13,270 nucleotides of DNA, from the NCBI GenBank assembly GCA_015522935.1, contig WALH01000053.1, forward strand, positions 1 through 13,270, read 5' to 3'. Origin of the DNA: DHVE2 group archaeon. Its GTDB lineage: Archaea; Thermoplasmatota; Thermoplasmata; Thermoplasmatales; Aciduliprofundaceae. This document shows, one piece after another, positions 1-6,291 of this stretch. The notes below the pieces were generated by a model. It had not been told where the DNA came from and made no database searches. It saw only the letters and a program-made list of their open reading frames with translations. The translations under genes and the position numbers were made by a program. Numbering within the stretch: the first letter of the stretch is position 1; each line of letters begins with the position of its first letter.

Positions 1-1050
1 GGAAGTGTGGGCATAGAACTGGGCTATTCCGACAATATAACTGTGAGGGGAAATAATATAAAGAACAATGGATGGGAGGGTATATTCATCATGTCCTCCA
101 ACAACAGCGTGATAAGTGACAACATTATAGCCAATAACAGTGGAAGTAATGGCATTGAAGTTCAATTATCTCACAACAATACGATAGGCAACAATAACAT
201 ATCGTATAACGGATGGTATGGCGTCAATCTCTTCTCATGTTCAGCCATCACCATAATTGGGAATAATATAACGCACAATCAAAATGGGGGTATACATTTA
301 GATTCATCATTCAACAACACGATAAAAGATAACAACATAACATACACAGACTGGGATGGAATTGATATAGAATCATCATCTTACAACACAATAACCGGGA
401 ACAACATCTCTTACAACTTCGATTATTACGGAATAAATATAGATTCCAAATCGCATAATAATCTCATATACTACAACTCATTCTACAAAGACTGGATTTA
501 CGCGCATGATGATGGCTCAAACAACAGCTGGAACACAACAGCCGGCATAGGAAATTATTGGTACAGCTGGGCAAACAACAATAACACAAACGACCAGAAC
601 CACGATGGAATCGTAGATTGGCCATATAAGATAGATGGCTCTGCGGGTGCTAAGGACTACTACCCCCTCCGCTGTCCCATCGGTAGGCATGTTCCCACAC
701 AGCCATACAATCTGAATGCCATTGCCGGAAACGGTTATATCAATTTAACATGGAATAAGTCGATATGTAATGGCTCCTCTTCTATTATTGAATACAAGAT
801 ATATCGCAATGGCATTCTTATCGCGGTTGTACCCGCAACCCAGCTCTGGTACAACGACACGAGCGTTACAAATGGGCAGACCTACACTTACTATGTAACC
901 GCCGTTAATTCTGTCGGTGAGAGCGAGCCGAGCAACAAAGTTCAGGCTACTCCTGGAAGCGCTGTTCCTGAATTCTCAGCAGGGGTATGGATGATTTTCG
1001 TATTTCTCATTTCTCTTTTGGGAATTTTGAAATTCCGCAAAGCATCCTGA
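1..1050 (+). CDS. NosD-like beta-helix / Fn3 surface protein, 5' partial
   Basis: The reading frame is open to the left window edge, so this is the C-terminal part of a longer exported protein; the GTG at 7 is probably not its start. Residues below are counted from that GTG. Residues 1 to about 165 are short Asn/Gly-rich repeats of roughly 22-24 residues (patterns such as GNNI, NNTI, DGIDIESS), typical of right-handed parallel beta-helices of the NosD/CASH type. A NosD-like closing segment follows (GNYWYSW at 182-188 to DYYPL near 217-221). Residues 230-316 form a fibronectin type III domain (NLTWN, YKIYRNG, YTYYVTAVN). The tail is VPEFS at 320-324, a hydrophobic helix to about 341 and a short basic end (KFRK), like the PEF-CTERM archaeosortase signal. 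Many N-x-S/T sequons suggest a glycosylated cell-surface protein. Substrate unknown; a carbohydrate-binding or adhesive role is inference. Confidence 0.85.
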   Translation, partial: GSVGIELGYSDNITVRGNNIKNNGWEGIFIMSSNNSVISDNIIANNSGSNGIEVQLSHNNTIGNNNISYNGWYGVNLFSCSAITIIGNNITHNQNGGIHLDSSFNNTIKDNNITYTDWDGIDIESSSYNTITGNNISYNFDYYGINIDSKSHNNLIYYNSFYKDWIYAHDDGSNNSWNTTAGIGNYWYSWANNNNTNDQNHDGIVDWPYKIDGSAGAKDYYPLRCPIGRHVPTQPYNLNAIAGNGYINLTWNKSICNGSSSIIEYKIYRNGILIAVVPATQLWYNDTSVTNGQTYTYYVTAVNSVGESEPSNKVQATPGSAVPEFSAGVWMIFVFLISLLGILKFRKAS

Positions 1051-1058
1051 GCTCTATC

Positions 1059-1064
1059 TTTTTT
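1059..1064 (+). terminator. Oligo-T terminator candidate
   Basis: A run of six T residues lies nine bases after the stop codon of the surface protein, with no obvious hairpin. Archaeal RNA polymerase commonly stops at such T tracts. Weak evidence on its own. Confidence 0.3.
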
Positions 1065-1072
1065 CGGGCAAA

Positions 1073-1082
1073 TAATTAAATA
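1073..1082 (+). promoter_or_regulatory. TATA box of the FKBP gene
   Basis: taattaaata is a good archaeal TATA element. Counting about 26 bases from its centre puts transcription start near 1104, between the TTG at 1100 and the ATG at 1112. This favours the ATG as the real start, with a leader of under ten bases. Confidence 0.5.
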
Positions 1083-1111
1083 CAGAATGCAAATACGGTT
1101 TGGGGATTCTC

Positions 1112-1885
1112 ATGGAAAAAGGAGACATAATCCGATGGGAGTACGATGCTTGGATAATCGAAGGAGAAAAGGAAGAACTTTACGACACAACAAGTGAAGA
1201 GAAAGCGAAAGAGAATGGAATTTACGATCCAAATACTCGATATGGTCCGATGGTATCAATAGTCGGCATCGAGAGACTTGTAAAAGGAATTGAGAAAGAA
1301 CTTTTAAAAGCGGAAGTTGGAAAGGATTATGAGGTTATTCTCAAACCTGAGGACGCGTATGGTGAAAGAGATCCAAAATTAGTCAAGATTCATTCTTACC
1401 GCGAACTTGTGAGGCAGAAAATCGAGCCTGAGGTTGGAAAGGAAGTTGTAATAAACAACAAACGTGGAAGAATTGTAACGGTGACTCCTGGCCGCGTGGT
1501 CATCGATTTCAACCATCCTCTTGCTGGAAAAACTCTCAAGTATCATTTCAAGATAGTTGAAAAAATTGAGGATGAGAAGGAGAAAGTTCGCGCCATAATT
1601 GAGATGGATTATGGAAAAGAAGTTGATAAATTCAACATAGAAATTCAGGATGAAGATATACTAATCGAACTGCCTGACACCTGTAAATATGATTCCAACT
1701 GGAGCATTGTAAAATATATGATCGTGAGCGACATAAGAGATTACGTGGTAAACAAGAACATCAAATTCGTTGAGGTTTACAAGAAGAAAGAGGAGAAGAA
1801 GGAAGAAGTGAAAGAAGAAACTGAGGAAAAGAAAGGGGGGAGAGGGGAAGGAAAAAAGGAGAATGAAGAGAAAAAAGAGGAATAA
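1112..1885 (+). CDS. FKBP-type peptidyl-prolyl cis-trans isomerase, long archaeal form
   Basis: A 257-residue SlyD-like FKBP, expected to catalyse proline isomerisation and act as a cytoplasmic folding chaperone. The FKBP fold is split: residues 3-85 (LYDTT at 23-27, the G-IERLVKGIE helix near 52-61, DAYGERD at 81-87) and about 134-152 (FNHPLAGKTL at 133-142). The insert-in-flap chaperone domain lies between, roughly 86-132. An additional C-terminal domain, about 155-222, is characteristic of the roughly 26-30 kDa archaeal proteins. The end, 224-257, is almost pure Lys/Glu with a GGRGEG break, written in a polypurine tract. No signal peptide is seen. A TTG at 1100 could add four residues, but the ATG fits the TATA spacing better. 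The next gene follows in the same direction after 38 bases but has its own TATA-like element. Confidence 0.92.
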   Translation: MEKGDIIRWEYDAWIIEGEKEELYDTTSEEKAKENGIYDPNTRYGPMVSIVGIERLVKGIEKELLKAEVGKDYEVILKPEDAYGERDPKLVKIHSYRELVRQKIEPEVGKEVVINNKRGRIVTVTPGRVVIDFNHPLAGKTLKYHFKIVEKIEDEKEKVRAIIEMDYGKEVDKFNIEIQDEDILIELPDTCKYDSNWSIVKYMIVSDIRDYVVNKNIKFVEVYKKKEEKKEEVKEETEEKKGGRGEGKKENEEKKEE

Positions 1886-1892
1886 CAGGAAA

Positions 1893-1901
1893 GTAAAAAT
1901 A
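1893..1901 (+). promoter_or_regulatory. TATA-like element of the dCMP deaminase gene
   Basis: gtaaaaata is centred about 27 bases before the ATG at 1924, as expected for a leaderless archaeal transcript. A T7 run at 1916-1922 in the same gap may end the FKBP transcript. Confidence 0.4.
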
Positions 1902-1923
1902 GGAATTCCCCATTCTTTTTTTG

Positions 1924-2421
1924 ATGAATCGTCCATCTTGGGATGAATATTTTATGCGCCTCGCTTATTTGGTTTCGACCCGTGCAACATGCACCCGCAG
2001 GAAGGTAGGAGCTGTGATAGTCAAAGATAGAAGAGTTTTAGCAACTGGTTACAATGGTCCTCCCAAAGGCCTCGCTCATTGCGATGTGACAGGATGCATA
2101 AGGGAGAATCTGAATATACCGAGTGGGGAAAGGCACGAGTTATGTAGAGGCTTGCATGCAGAACAGAATGCAATTATCCAAGCGGCAGTGTATGGAGTAT
2201 CCATTAAAGACTCAACAATTTATGTCACAAATCATCCATGTGTGGTTTGCGCAAAGATGATAATAAATGCGGAAATCAAAGAAATTGTTTATGCTGAGGG
2301 ATATCCTGATGATCTGGCTCAATTGATTCTTTTAGAAAGTGGAATAAAGGTGAGACAATTTAAGCTGGGCGAGGAGGAGGTAAAGAAAATAACGGGAGAC
2401 TACGAGAGCAATGAGGAATAG
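1924..2421 (+). CDS. Deoxycytidylate (dCMP) deaminase family protein
   Basis: 165 residues, zinc-dependent cytidine deaminase fold; expected to convert dCMP to dUMP, the precursor for thymidylate. The active site is visible: H78-A79-E80 (zinc ligand and proton-shuttle Glu) and P105-C106-x-x-C109 (two zinc ligands). The N-terminal RPSWDEYFM and the TGYNGPPKGL segment at 41-50 are typical of ComEB/dCMP deaminases rather than free cytidine deaminase. Cys53 and Cys58, the HELC at 71-74 and His78 resemble the extra Cys/His-rich loop of the T4 and human enzymes, which may bind a second zinc. The ATG at 1924 is chosen over the TTG directly before it. Length is normal for the family. An MTH1-like Nudix enzyme follows in the same direction, so the neighbourhood concerns nucleotide pools. 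Confidence 0.92.
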   Translation: MNRPSWDEYFMRLAYLVSTRATCTRRKVGAVIVKDRRVLATGYNGPPKGLAHCDVTGCIRENLNIPSGERHELCRGLHAEQNAIIQAAVYGVSIKDSTIYVTNHPCVVCAKMIINAEIKEIVYAEGYPDDLAQLILLESGIKVRQFKLGEEEVKKITGDYESNEE

Positions 2422-2517
2422 AAGATTTTCTTCATCTTCTACCTGATCTGCGGAGGTTGATTTCATAAGGATATAAACGAGAATAGACACTAAATTTTTT
2501 CCACTCAAATTAAGAGG

Positions 2518-2527
2518 AAATATTAAC
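2518..2527 (+). promoter_or_regulatory. TATA box of the Nudix gene
   Basis: aaatattaac is centred about 26 bases before the ATG at 2548, consistent with a leaderless transcript. The rest of the 126-base gap after the dCMP deaminase holds a second weaker TATA-like stretch (2471-2478) and no convincing gene. Confidence 0.5.
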
Positions 2528-2547
2528 TGGATAAACGCCATGTTCTA

Positions 2548-3012
2548 ATGATGATAGAAGCTGTCATTGTGCACATAATAGAAGGAGATAGAATTCTTCT
2601 CCACTACAAGAAGAGGGGGCACGGAGCGGGGAAATGGAACGGCTTAGGTGGAAAAATTGAGAATGGTGAAACTCCAGAAGAATGTGCCATGAGGGAAGCG
2701 AAGGAGGAGATGGGTACGGAAATAAAAGATTTAAAGAAGATGGGAGAGATAGTTTTTTATGATGTTCAGGAGGAAGATTGGATGGTTCATGTTTACTCTG
2801 CAAAGATTATTGGAGAACCTAAAGAAAGCGAGGAATCTCGCCCAAAATGGTTCTCTCTTGAATCTATACCCTATGATGAAATGTGGGAAGATGATAGATA
2901 CTGGCTCCCTCTCGTAATTAACGGCCTTAAATTTCGTGCCAAATTCTGGTTTTCTGGGGAGAGAATAGAGAGATTTTACATCGAAGCAGGGAAGGATTTG
3001 AGAAAGGGTTAA
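2548..3012 (+). CDS. Nudix hydrolase, MTH1/MutT-like (8-oxo-dGTPase type)
   Basis: 154 residues. The complete Nudix box GX5EX7REUXEEXGU is present: G35, E41, R49-E50, E53-E54 and G56. It is expected to hydrolyse a nucleoside diphosphate linked to another group, most likely an oxidised (d)NTP, releasing pyrophosphate. Beyond the box, the C-terminal half (DWMVHVYSA at 77-85, RPKWFSLESIPYD at 98-110, MWEDDRYWLP at 112-121) strongly resembles human MTH1/NUDT1, whose recognition segment has the same order (RPxWFxL, IP, MWxDDxYW). Substrate is therefore inferred from family resemblance. Two ATGs in tandem (2548 and 2551) are possible starts; the TATA spacing fits the first. The stop codon sits inside the TATA box of the next small gene. 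Confidence 0.92.
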   Translation: MMIEAVIVHIIEGDRILLHYKKRGHGAGKWNGLGGKIENGETPEECAMREAKEEMGTEIKDLKKMGEIVFYDVQEEDWMVHVYSAKIIGEPKESEESRPKWFSLESIPYDEMWEDDRYWLPLVINGLKFRAKFWFSGERIERFYIEAGKDLRKG

Positions 3013-3016
3013 ATAT
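3009..3016 (+). promoter_or_regulatory. TATA box of the 46-residue gene, overlapping the Nudix stop codon
   Basis: ttaaatat lies about 29 bases before the ATG at 3042 and includes the TAA stop (3010-3012) of the Nudix gene. This is good spacing for a leaderless start. Confidence 0.45.
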
Positions 3017-3041
3017 CGATTTTTCATAAAGATTAACTGGT

Positions 3042-3182
3042 ATGACCCTCCTGATAAGGAGTAAGTATCGTGCGGTTAGAATGTTTCTTGAATCCGAGTA
3101 TATTGAGGAGATAATAGAATGGGAGTATGAGTTTAAAGGTATAAAAAAATTGGAAGATGTATTCGAAATAGAAGAACAATAA
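3042..3182 (+). CDS. Small hypothetical protein, 46 residues
   Basis: A short open frame from ATG at 3042 to TAA at 3180-3182 that I do not recognise. It begins MTLLIRSKYRAVRMFLES and is then strongly acidic (about thirteen Glu/Asp against about eight Lys/Arg overall), with a predicted amphipathic helix through the middle (residues 10-30) and an acidic C-terminus ending FEIEEQ. No cysteines, signal peptide or membrane segment. Support for a real gene: a TATA box at the right distance, it fills an otherwise unexplained 218-base gap, codon use looks like its neighbours, and the next gene follows on the same strand after 48 bases. Its function is unknown. Its position directly before the KaiC-like ATPase makes a partner or regulator of that ATPase conceivable, but that is only inference. 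Confidence 0.55.
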   Translation: MTLLIRSKYRAVRMFLESEYIEEIIEWEYEFKGIKKLEDVFEIEEQ

Positions 3183-3198
3183 AAGAGCAAGAGGGAGA

Positions 3199-3208
3199 AA
3201 ATATTAAA
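3199..3208 (+). promoter_or_regulatory. TATA box of the KaiC-like ATPase gene
   Basis: aaatattaaa is centred about 27 bases before the ATG at 3231, consistent with a separate leaderless transcript for the ATPase. Confidence 0.5.
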
Positions 3209-3230
3209 TCTCTGAACACAATATTCTTTT

Positions 3231-3932
3231 ATGCTATTCCAAGCTGTTCCGGGATTGGAGAAAATATTCAGAAAGGATATTAACAAACCCAAAGTTATCT
3301 TAATTGTTGGACCACCAGGTTCTATGAAAACGACTTTCGCCTATACTGTAATGTCCAATTATCTTCGAAAGACAGGTGAGTTTGGTCTTTACACCACGCT
3401 GGAAGAATCGGTTAATTCCCACCTTACCAATATGGAGAGTCTTGGAATAAAGCTTACAAAAAACATGCAGGTTTCGGATATAAGTGATCTCCGTGAACTG
3501 GATTTGCTTTTAGAGGAGAAGGAAAAGGTGGATTATCTTGCTCTCATAGAAAAAATGATAGTTCATTTTAAGGATGAAATGAAAGATGCTTTCTCCTTTT
3601 TCACACTGGATTCCCTTGGTGCACTTTACTCTCTCCTTCCCGATTTAAATAATGTAAGGCAGAAAATGTTTTACTTCATGCGAACTCTGAGAAGTTACAA
3701 TCTTTACGCGTTCGTTATAATGGAAGAGCAACTAGGCGGGGGGATGAGCTATTTAGGAAATGAGGGATTTTTAGTGGATGGGATAATTCATTTAGGCGTG
3801 GATAGGTCTCGCGGGAGACTGGTGAGATTTTTGCAGGTTGAGAAGATGCGAACCTCGGAGCACAGCATGGAGAAGTTTGCATTCGAGTTCCGTGACGGAA
3901 GATTAAATATCCTCGGGCCGATATTTGAATAA
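3231..3932 (+). CDS. Single-domain KaiC/RadA-like RecA-superfamily ATPase
   Basis: 233 residues, one RecA/KaiC core domain. The Walker A loop is GPPGSMKT at 27-34. The paired catalytic glutamates typical of KaiC follow beta-2 (TLEES, E58-E59). The Walker B strand is FSFFTLDSLG with D127. The C-terminal strand has the KaiC-type basic motif (VEKMRTSEHSMEKFAFEF, 203-220). A KaiC hallmark is the order core, K-M-R-x-x-x-H-S, then a short beta extension, all seen here. No second RecA domain, no KaiC autophosphorylation extension and no zinc finger is present, so it is neither circadian KaiC nor Sms/RadA. Archaeal relatives are proposed to act in signalling, motility or gene regulation. The specific role here is unknown. 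Its stop codon directly abuts that of the convergent archease gene. Confidence 0.85.
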   Translation: MLFQAVPGLEKIFRKDINKPKVILIVGPPGSMKTTFAYTVMSNYLRKTGEFGLYTTLEESVNSHLTNMESLGIKLTKNMQVSDISDLRELDLLLEEKEKVDYLALIEKMIVHFKDEMKDAFSFFTLDSLGALYSLLPDLNNVRQKMFYFMRTLRSYNLYAFVIMEEQLGGGMSYLGNEGFLVDGIIHLGVDRSRGRLVRFLQVEKMRTSEHSMEKFAFEFRDGRLNILGPIFE

Positions 3933-4358
3933 TTATATATCAAAGAGAACTTTCGCATATCCCTTTTCTAGATTTACTTCCAGTTCGTGGTACGTTACCG
4001 CTTTTACTTCAATTTTTATGCCGTGCTTATCCTTGTCAAAAGGCTCACCAAGCGCAATTCCATTCAGAATGTATTCATCATCTTCTTTCCTTATTCTTAC
4101 ATTGAAATCGCACATGACAAAGAATTCTGTGGAGAAAACGTAAAGCAGTTCAGATAAGAAATCCACAAACAGATCCTCCAAGGTGGGAGATTTTACCTGA
4201 ACGCGGTATTTTCCTACAGGCTCCACTCTATCCGCATTGGTAATTATATCGAACATGGCGTAGGCGGCCTTCTCGAAAAGTTCCTCAATTCTTTTACCAT
4301 GAACTATGATACCCACATCCGCTGTGTGGTCGAAGATCTCGTAGGGCTTGTCTTCCAT
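3933..4358 (-). CDS. Archease (RtcB tRNA-ligase activating protein)
   Basis: 141 residues from the ATG at 4358 (MEDKPYEIFDHTADVG). Archease promotes guanylylation and turnover of the RtcB RNA ligase, which joins tRNA exons and heals broken RNAs. Hallmarks are the N-terminal F-DHTADVG at 9-16, an LFEKAAYAMFDI helix, the central strand VQVKSPTLEDLFVDFLSELL (acidic residues that bind metal in the family), and the C-terminal VKAVTYHELEV followed by V-FDI. Length is normal. The frame extends 16 residues further upstream into the end of the preceding gene, but family members start at the MEDKPYE position. It lies 25 bases downstream of the deaminase gene on the same strand, so co-transcription is likely. 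No rtcB gene is in the window. Confidence 0.92.
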   Translation of the reverse strand: MEDKPYEIFDHTADVGIIVHGKRIEELFEKAAYAMFDIITNADRVEPVGKYRVQVKSPTLEDLFVDFLSELLYVFSTEFFVMCDFNVRIRKEDDEYILNGIALGEPFDKDKHGIKIEVKAVTYHELEVNLEKGYAKVLFDI

Positions 4359-4383
4359 TGAGGGAGAAATCGTGTTATGGGCT

Positions 4384-5595
4384 TTAACCTTTTCTTTCAA
4401 ACACAATTTTTCCGTTAACTATCGTGTACTTCACGTTGAGCCCGGATATGGAATACACGATGTTTGAAACTATATTATCCTTACGCAGAGGTCTGGCATT
4501 GGGCTCGGTGGCATCCACGATAACTATATCGGCCAGTTTACCCTCTTCGATGCTCCCCGCATTCAGATTCAGAGCATTGGCGGCGTTAATCGTGGCGAAA
4601 TCAAGAATCATCTGGGCATTTGTAACTGAAGCATCCCATCTTTCATTTTTGTGCAGGAGAGCCGCGAATTTCATCTCCTCGAACATGTCCAAGTTGTTAT
4701 TACTCACCGCACTATCGGTTCCTAAGGTCACTAAAACATTATTCTGAAGCATCTCAATCAAGGGCATGGAGCCTCCGTGTCCCAACTTCATATTGCTCGT
4801 TGGATTGTGTGAAACCTTAACTCCCCTTTTCGAAAGAATCTTTATCTCGTGAAGGGTGAGCCAGACCATATGCGCCCCCAAAAGTTTATCACTCAGAAAT
4901 CCTATTTTTTCTAACCATTCCACCGGTCTCAATCCAAATTTTTTTCTGTGGTCGTAAACTTCCTTTCTTGTCTCCGAGACGTGCATGGTTATCATGGTTC
5001 CATACTTTTCGGCTATTTCCTTGGATTTTAGCAGTGTTTCCTCATTGCAGGTGTAAATCGCATGGGGTGCTATGAACGGAGTTACAAACTTATCATTTTG
5101 AAATTTTCTTATGAACTTTTCAGCGTTTTTTATAGGATTCCCTTCCTGAGTGGTTATTTCCTTGTCCACAACTGCCCAGCCTAAAAATCCCCGGATTCCG
5201 GATTCCTTTACCGCTTTGGCTATTATATCTTCGTCGCTGTACATGTCCACGAAACTCGTAGTTCCGGTGCGGAGCATTTCTTCAATTCCCAATTTGGCAC
5301 CATGATAGATATCCTCCCGATTTCTTTTTGCTTCTTCTTTCCACATAATTGCAAGAAAATCTTCCAGGTCAACATCATCTGCGATTCCCCTCATGTCCGT
5401 CATAGCCACGTGGGTGTGGGTATTGATTAATCCGGGCATAACAATCATATTCTCCGCATTTATTTTGTGTTCCGCCTCCACGTTGACATTGCCAACTTCC
5501 ACGATTTTTCCGTCCTCTACGTAGATATCCCCCCTCATCACATCTCGGTTTTCGTTCTGCGTGATAATCCATCCATTTTTTATGAGGATGCTCAT
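4384..5595 (-). CDS. mtaD: MTA/SAH/5'-deoxyadenosine deaminase (amidohydrolase)
   Basis: 403 residues, the usual length. Cytoplasmic TIM-barrel amidohydrolase expected to deaminate 5'-methylthioadenosine, S-adenosylhomocysteine or 5'-deoxyadenosine to the inosine form, recycling products of SAM chemistry. Metal ligands are visible: H60-T-H62 (INTHTHVAM), H205 (TMHVSET, with E208 as catalytic acid) and D294 (LGTDSAVSNN). Substrate-site signatures are APHAIYTC (H178) and SHNPTSNMKLGHGG (H263). In archaea this family (MtaD/DadD) has broad activity, so the best substrate cannot be told from sequence; guanine or atrazine-type deaminases are less likely. Upstream is a GGTGGTGAT-like ribosome binding site four bases before the ATG and a TATA box at 5621-5630. 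Archease follows in the same transcription unit. Confidence 0.88.
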   Translation of the reverse strand: MSILIKNGWIITQNENRDVMRGDIYVEDGKIVEVGNVNVEAEHKINAENMIVMPGLINTHTHVAMTDMRGIADDVDLEDFLAIMWKEEAKRNREDIYHGAKLGIEEMLRTGTTSFVDMYSDEDIIAKAVKESGIRGFLGWAVVDKEITTQEGNPIKNAEKFIRKFQNDKFVTPFIAPHAIYTCNEETLLKSKEIAEKYGTMITMHVSETRKEVYDHRKKFGLRPVEWLEKIGFLSDKLLGAHMVWLTLHEIKILSKRGVKVSHNPTSNMKLGHGGSMPLIEMLQNNVLVTLGTDSAVSNNNLDMFEEMKFAALLHKNERWDASVTNAQMILDFATINAANALNLNAGSIEEGKLADIVIVDATEPNARPLRKDNIVSNIVYSISGLNVKYTIVNGKIVFERKG

Positions 5596-5620
5596 CCAAT
5601 CACCACCTTAAAAACACACA

Positions 5621-5630
5621 CCATATAAAG
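5621..5630 (-). promoter_or_regulatory. TATA box of the deaminase-archease unit
   Basis: On the minus strand this reads ctttatatgg, about 30 bases before the ATG at 5595. It is arranged divergently with the TBP promoter 30 bases away. Confidence 0.5.
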
Positions 5631-5660
5631 AGTTTTTATGTAACCTGATGGGGATGAAGT

Positions 5661-5670
5661 ATTTATATAC
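5661..5670 (+). promoter_or_regulatory. TATA box of the TBP gene
   Basis: atttatatac is the strongest TATA match in the divergent region. It predicts a start near 5690, leaving a leader of roughly a dozen bases that just includes the Shine-Dalgarno. A second TATA-like stretch (tatttaaa, 5684-5691) overlaps the predicted start. Confidence 0.5.
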
Positions 5671-5689
5671 CCTGCCCATACCCTATTTA

Positions 5690-5697
5690 AAGGTGAT
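5690..5697 (+). promoter_or_regulatory. Ribosome binding site that fixes the TBP start
   Basis: aaggtgat matches the archaeal Shine-Dalgarno core GGTGAT and sits four bases before the ATG at 5702. This supports that ATG over the in-frame GTG/ATG codons upstream, which lie inside the promoter. Confidence 0.6.
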
Positions 5698-5701
5698 TGT
5701 A

Positions 5702-6271
5702 ATGAATGAAGAGGAGAAGGTACAGATAGAGAATATAGTTGCATCTACTGCCCTTGCAGAGAAATTAGACCTTGGAAAGATAGCACTGGCACTTGAAGGT
5801 GCTGAATACGAGCCTGAGCAATTTCCCGGATTGATTTATCGTCTTCAAGAGCCGAGAACTGCTGTGCTTATTTTCAGAAGTGGGAAGGTTAATTGCACAG
5901 GGGCAAAGGATATAGAGAGCGTGAAGAAAACCATACAGATTTTAGTTGATAAGCTCAAACAGGCAGGAATAGAGGTATATGATGAACCGAAGATTGTTGT
6001 TCAGAATATTGTAGCCGTATATGATTTAGGCACAGAGCTCAATTTGACCAATATAGCTATGTCCCTCGGCTTGGAGAATGTGGAATACGAACCAGAACAG
6101 TTTCCGGGACTGGTTTATCGTGTAGAGGAACCGAAAGTCGTTCTTCTGCTCTTTGGTTCTGGAAAAGTTGTTTGTACGGGTGCAAAGAAAAAGGAAGAGA
6201 TTGTGGAAGCCATTAAAATACTCAAAAAAGATTTGAAGAGCATAGGATTGCTGAGCGAAAATTCTATATAG
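5702..6271 (+). CDS. tbp: TATA-box binding protein (archaeal TBP)
   Basis: 189 residues, full-length archaeal TBP. It binds promoter TATA boxes and, with TFB, recruits RNA polymerase. The saddle is built from two imperfect direct repeats, residues about 7-92 and 98-182. Each has an IQNIVA-like strand, then EYEPEQFPGL (35-44 and 128-137), a YR-EEP turn, and the RSGKVNCTGAK / GSGKVVCTGAK loop (59-69 and 152-162). This double signature is diagnostic. The short acidic C-terminus ends SENSI. The frame is open 18 residues further upstream, but that stretch spans the promoter and the ATG at 5702 has a clear ribosome binding site. The last codons overlap the promoter of the 5S rRNA gene. Because TBP acts on its own TATA region, autoregulation is possible but untested. 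Confidence 0.97.
   Translation: MNEEEKVQIENIVASTALAEKLDLGKIALALEGAEYEPEQFPGLIYRLQEPRTAVLIFRSGKVNCTGAKDIESVKKTIQILVDKLKQAGIEVYDEPKIVVQNIVAVYDLGTELNLTNIAMSLGLENVEYEPEQFPGLVYRVEEPKVVLLLFGSGKVVCTGAKKKEEIVEAIKILKKDLKSIGLLSENSI
6262..6270 (+). promoter_or_regulatory. TATA box of the 5S rRNA gene, inside the 3' end of tbp
   Basis: ttctatata is centred about 25 bases before the predicted 5S 5' end and includes bases of the TBP stop codon (6269-6271). Confidence 0.5.
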
Positions 6272-6291
6272 AGCATCTTAATATGGCCTCT

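Noticed and set aside
1..500. Repeated aacaacat-type units suggesting a CRISPR or tandem repeat array
   Set aside because: The units are irregular and in frame, encoding the Asn-rich beta-helix turns; there are no constant repeats with unique spacers.
1661..1936. Minus-strand ORF with a Phe/Leu/Ser-rich, membrane-like sequence
   Set aside because: It is simply the complement of the polypurine Lys/Glu tail of the FKBP gene.
2451..2466. ggaggttgat, a near-perfect Shine-Dalgarno in the gap after dCMP deaminase
   Set aside because: No start codon with an open frame of useful length follows at the right distance.
2332..2541. 69-codon minus-strand ORF with hydrophobic residues over the dCMP deaminase 3' end and following gap
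   Set aside because: It is mostly antisense to a clear gene, has no promoter or ribosome site at the right place, and its composition is what AT-rich antisense gives.
2731..3292. Two long minus-strand frames across the Nudix gene, the small gene and the ATPase start
   Set aside because: They are antisense to three supported genes and show no recognisable motif.
5648..5701. 18-residue upstream extension of TBP
   Set aside because: It includes the TATA box; the ATG at 5702 has a good ribosome binding site and matches the family start.
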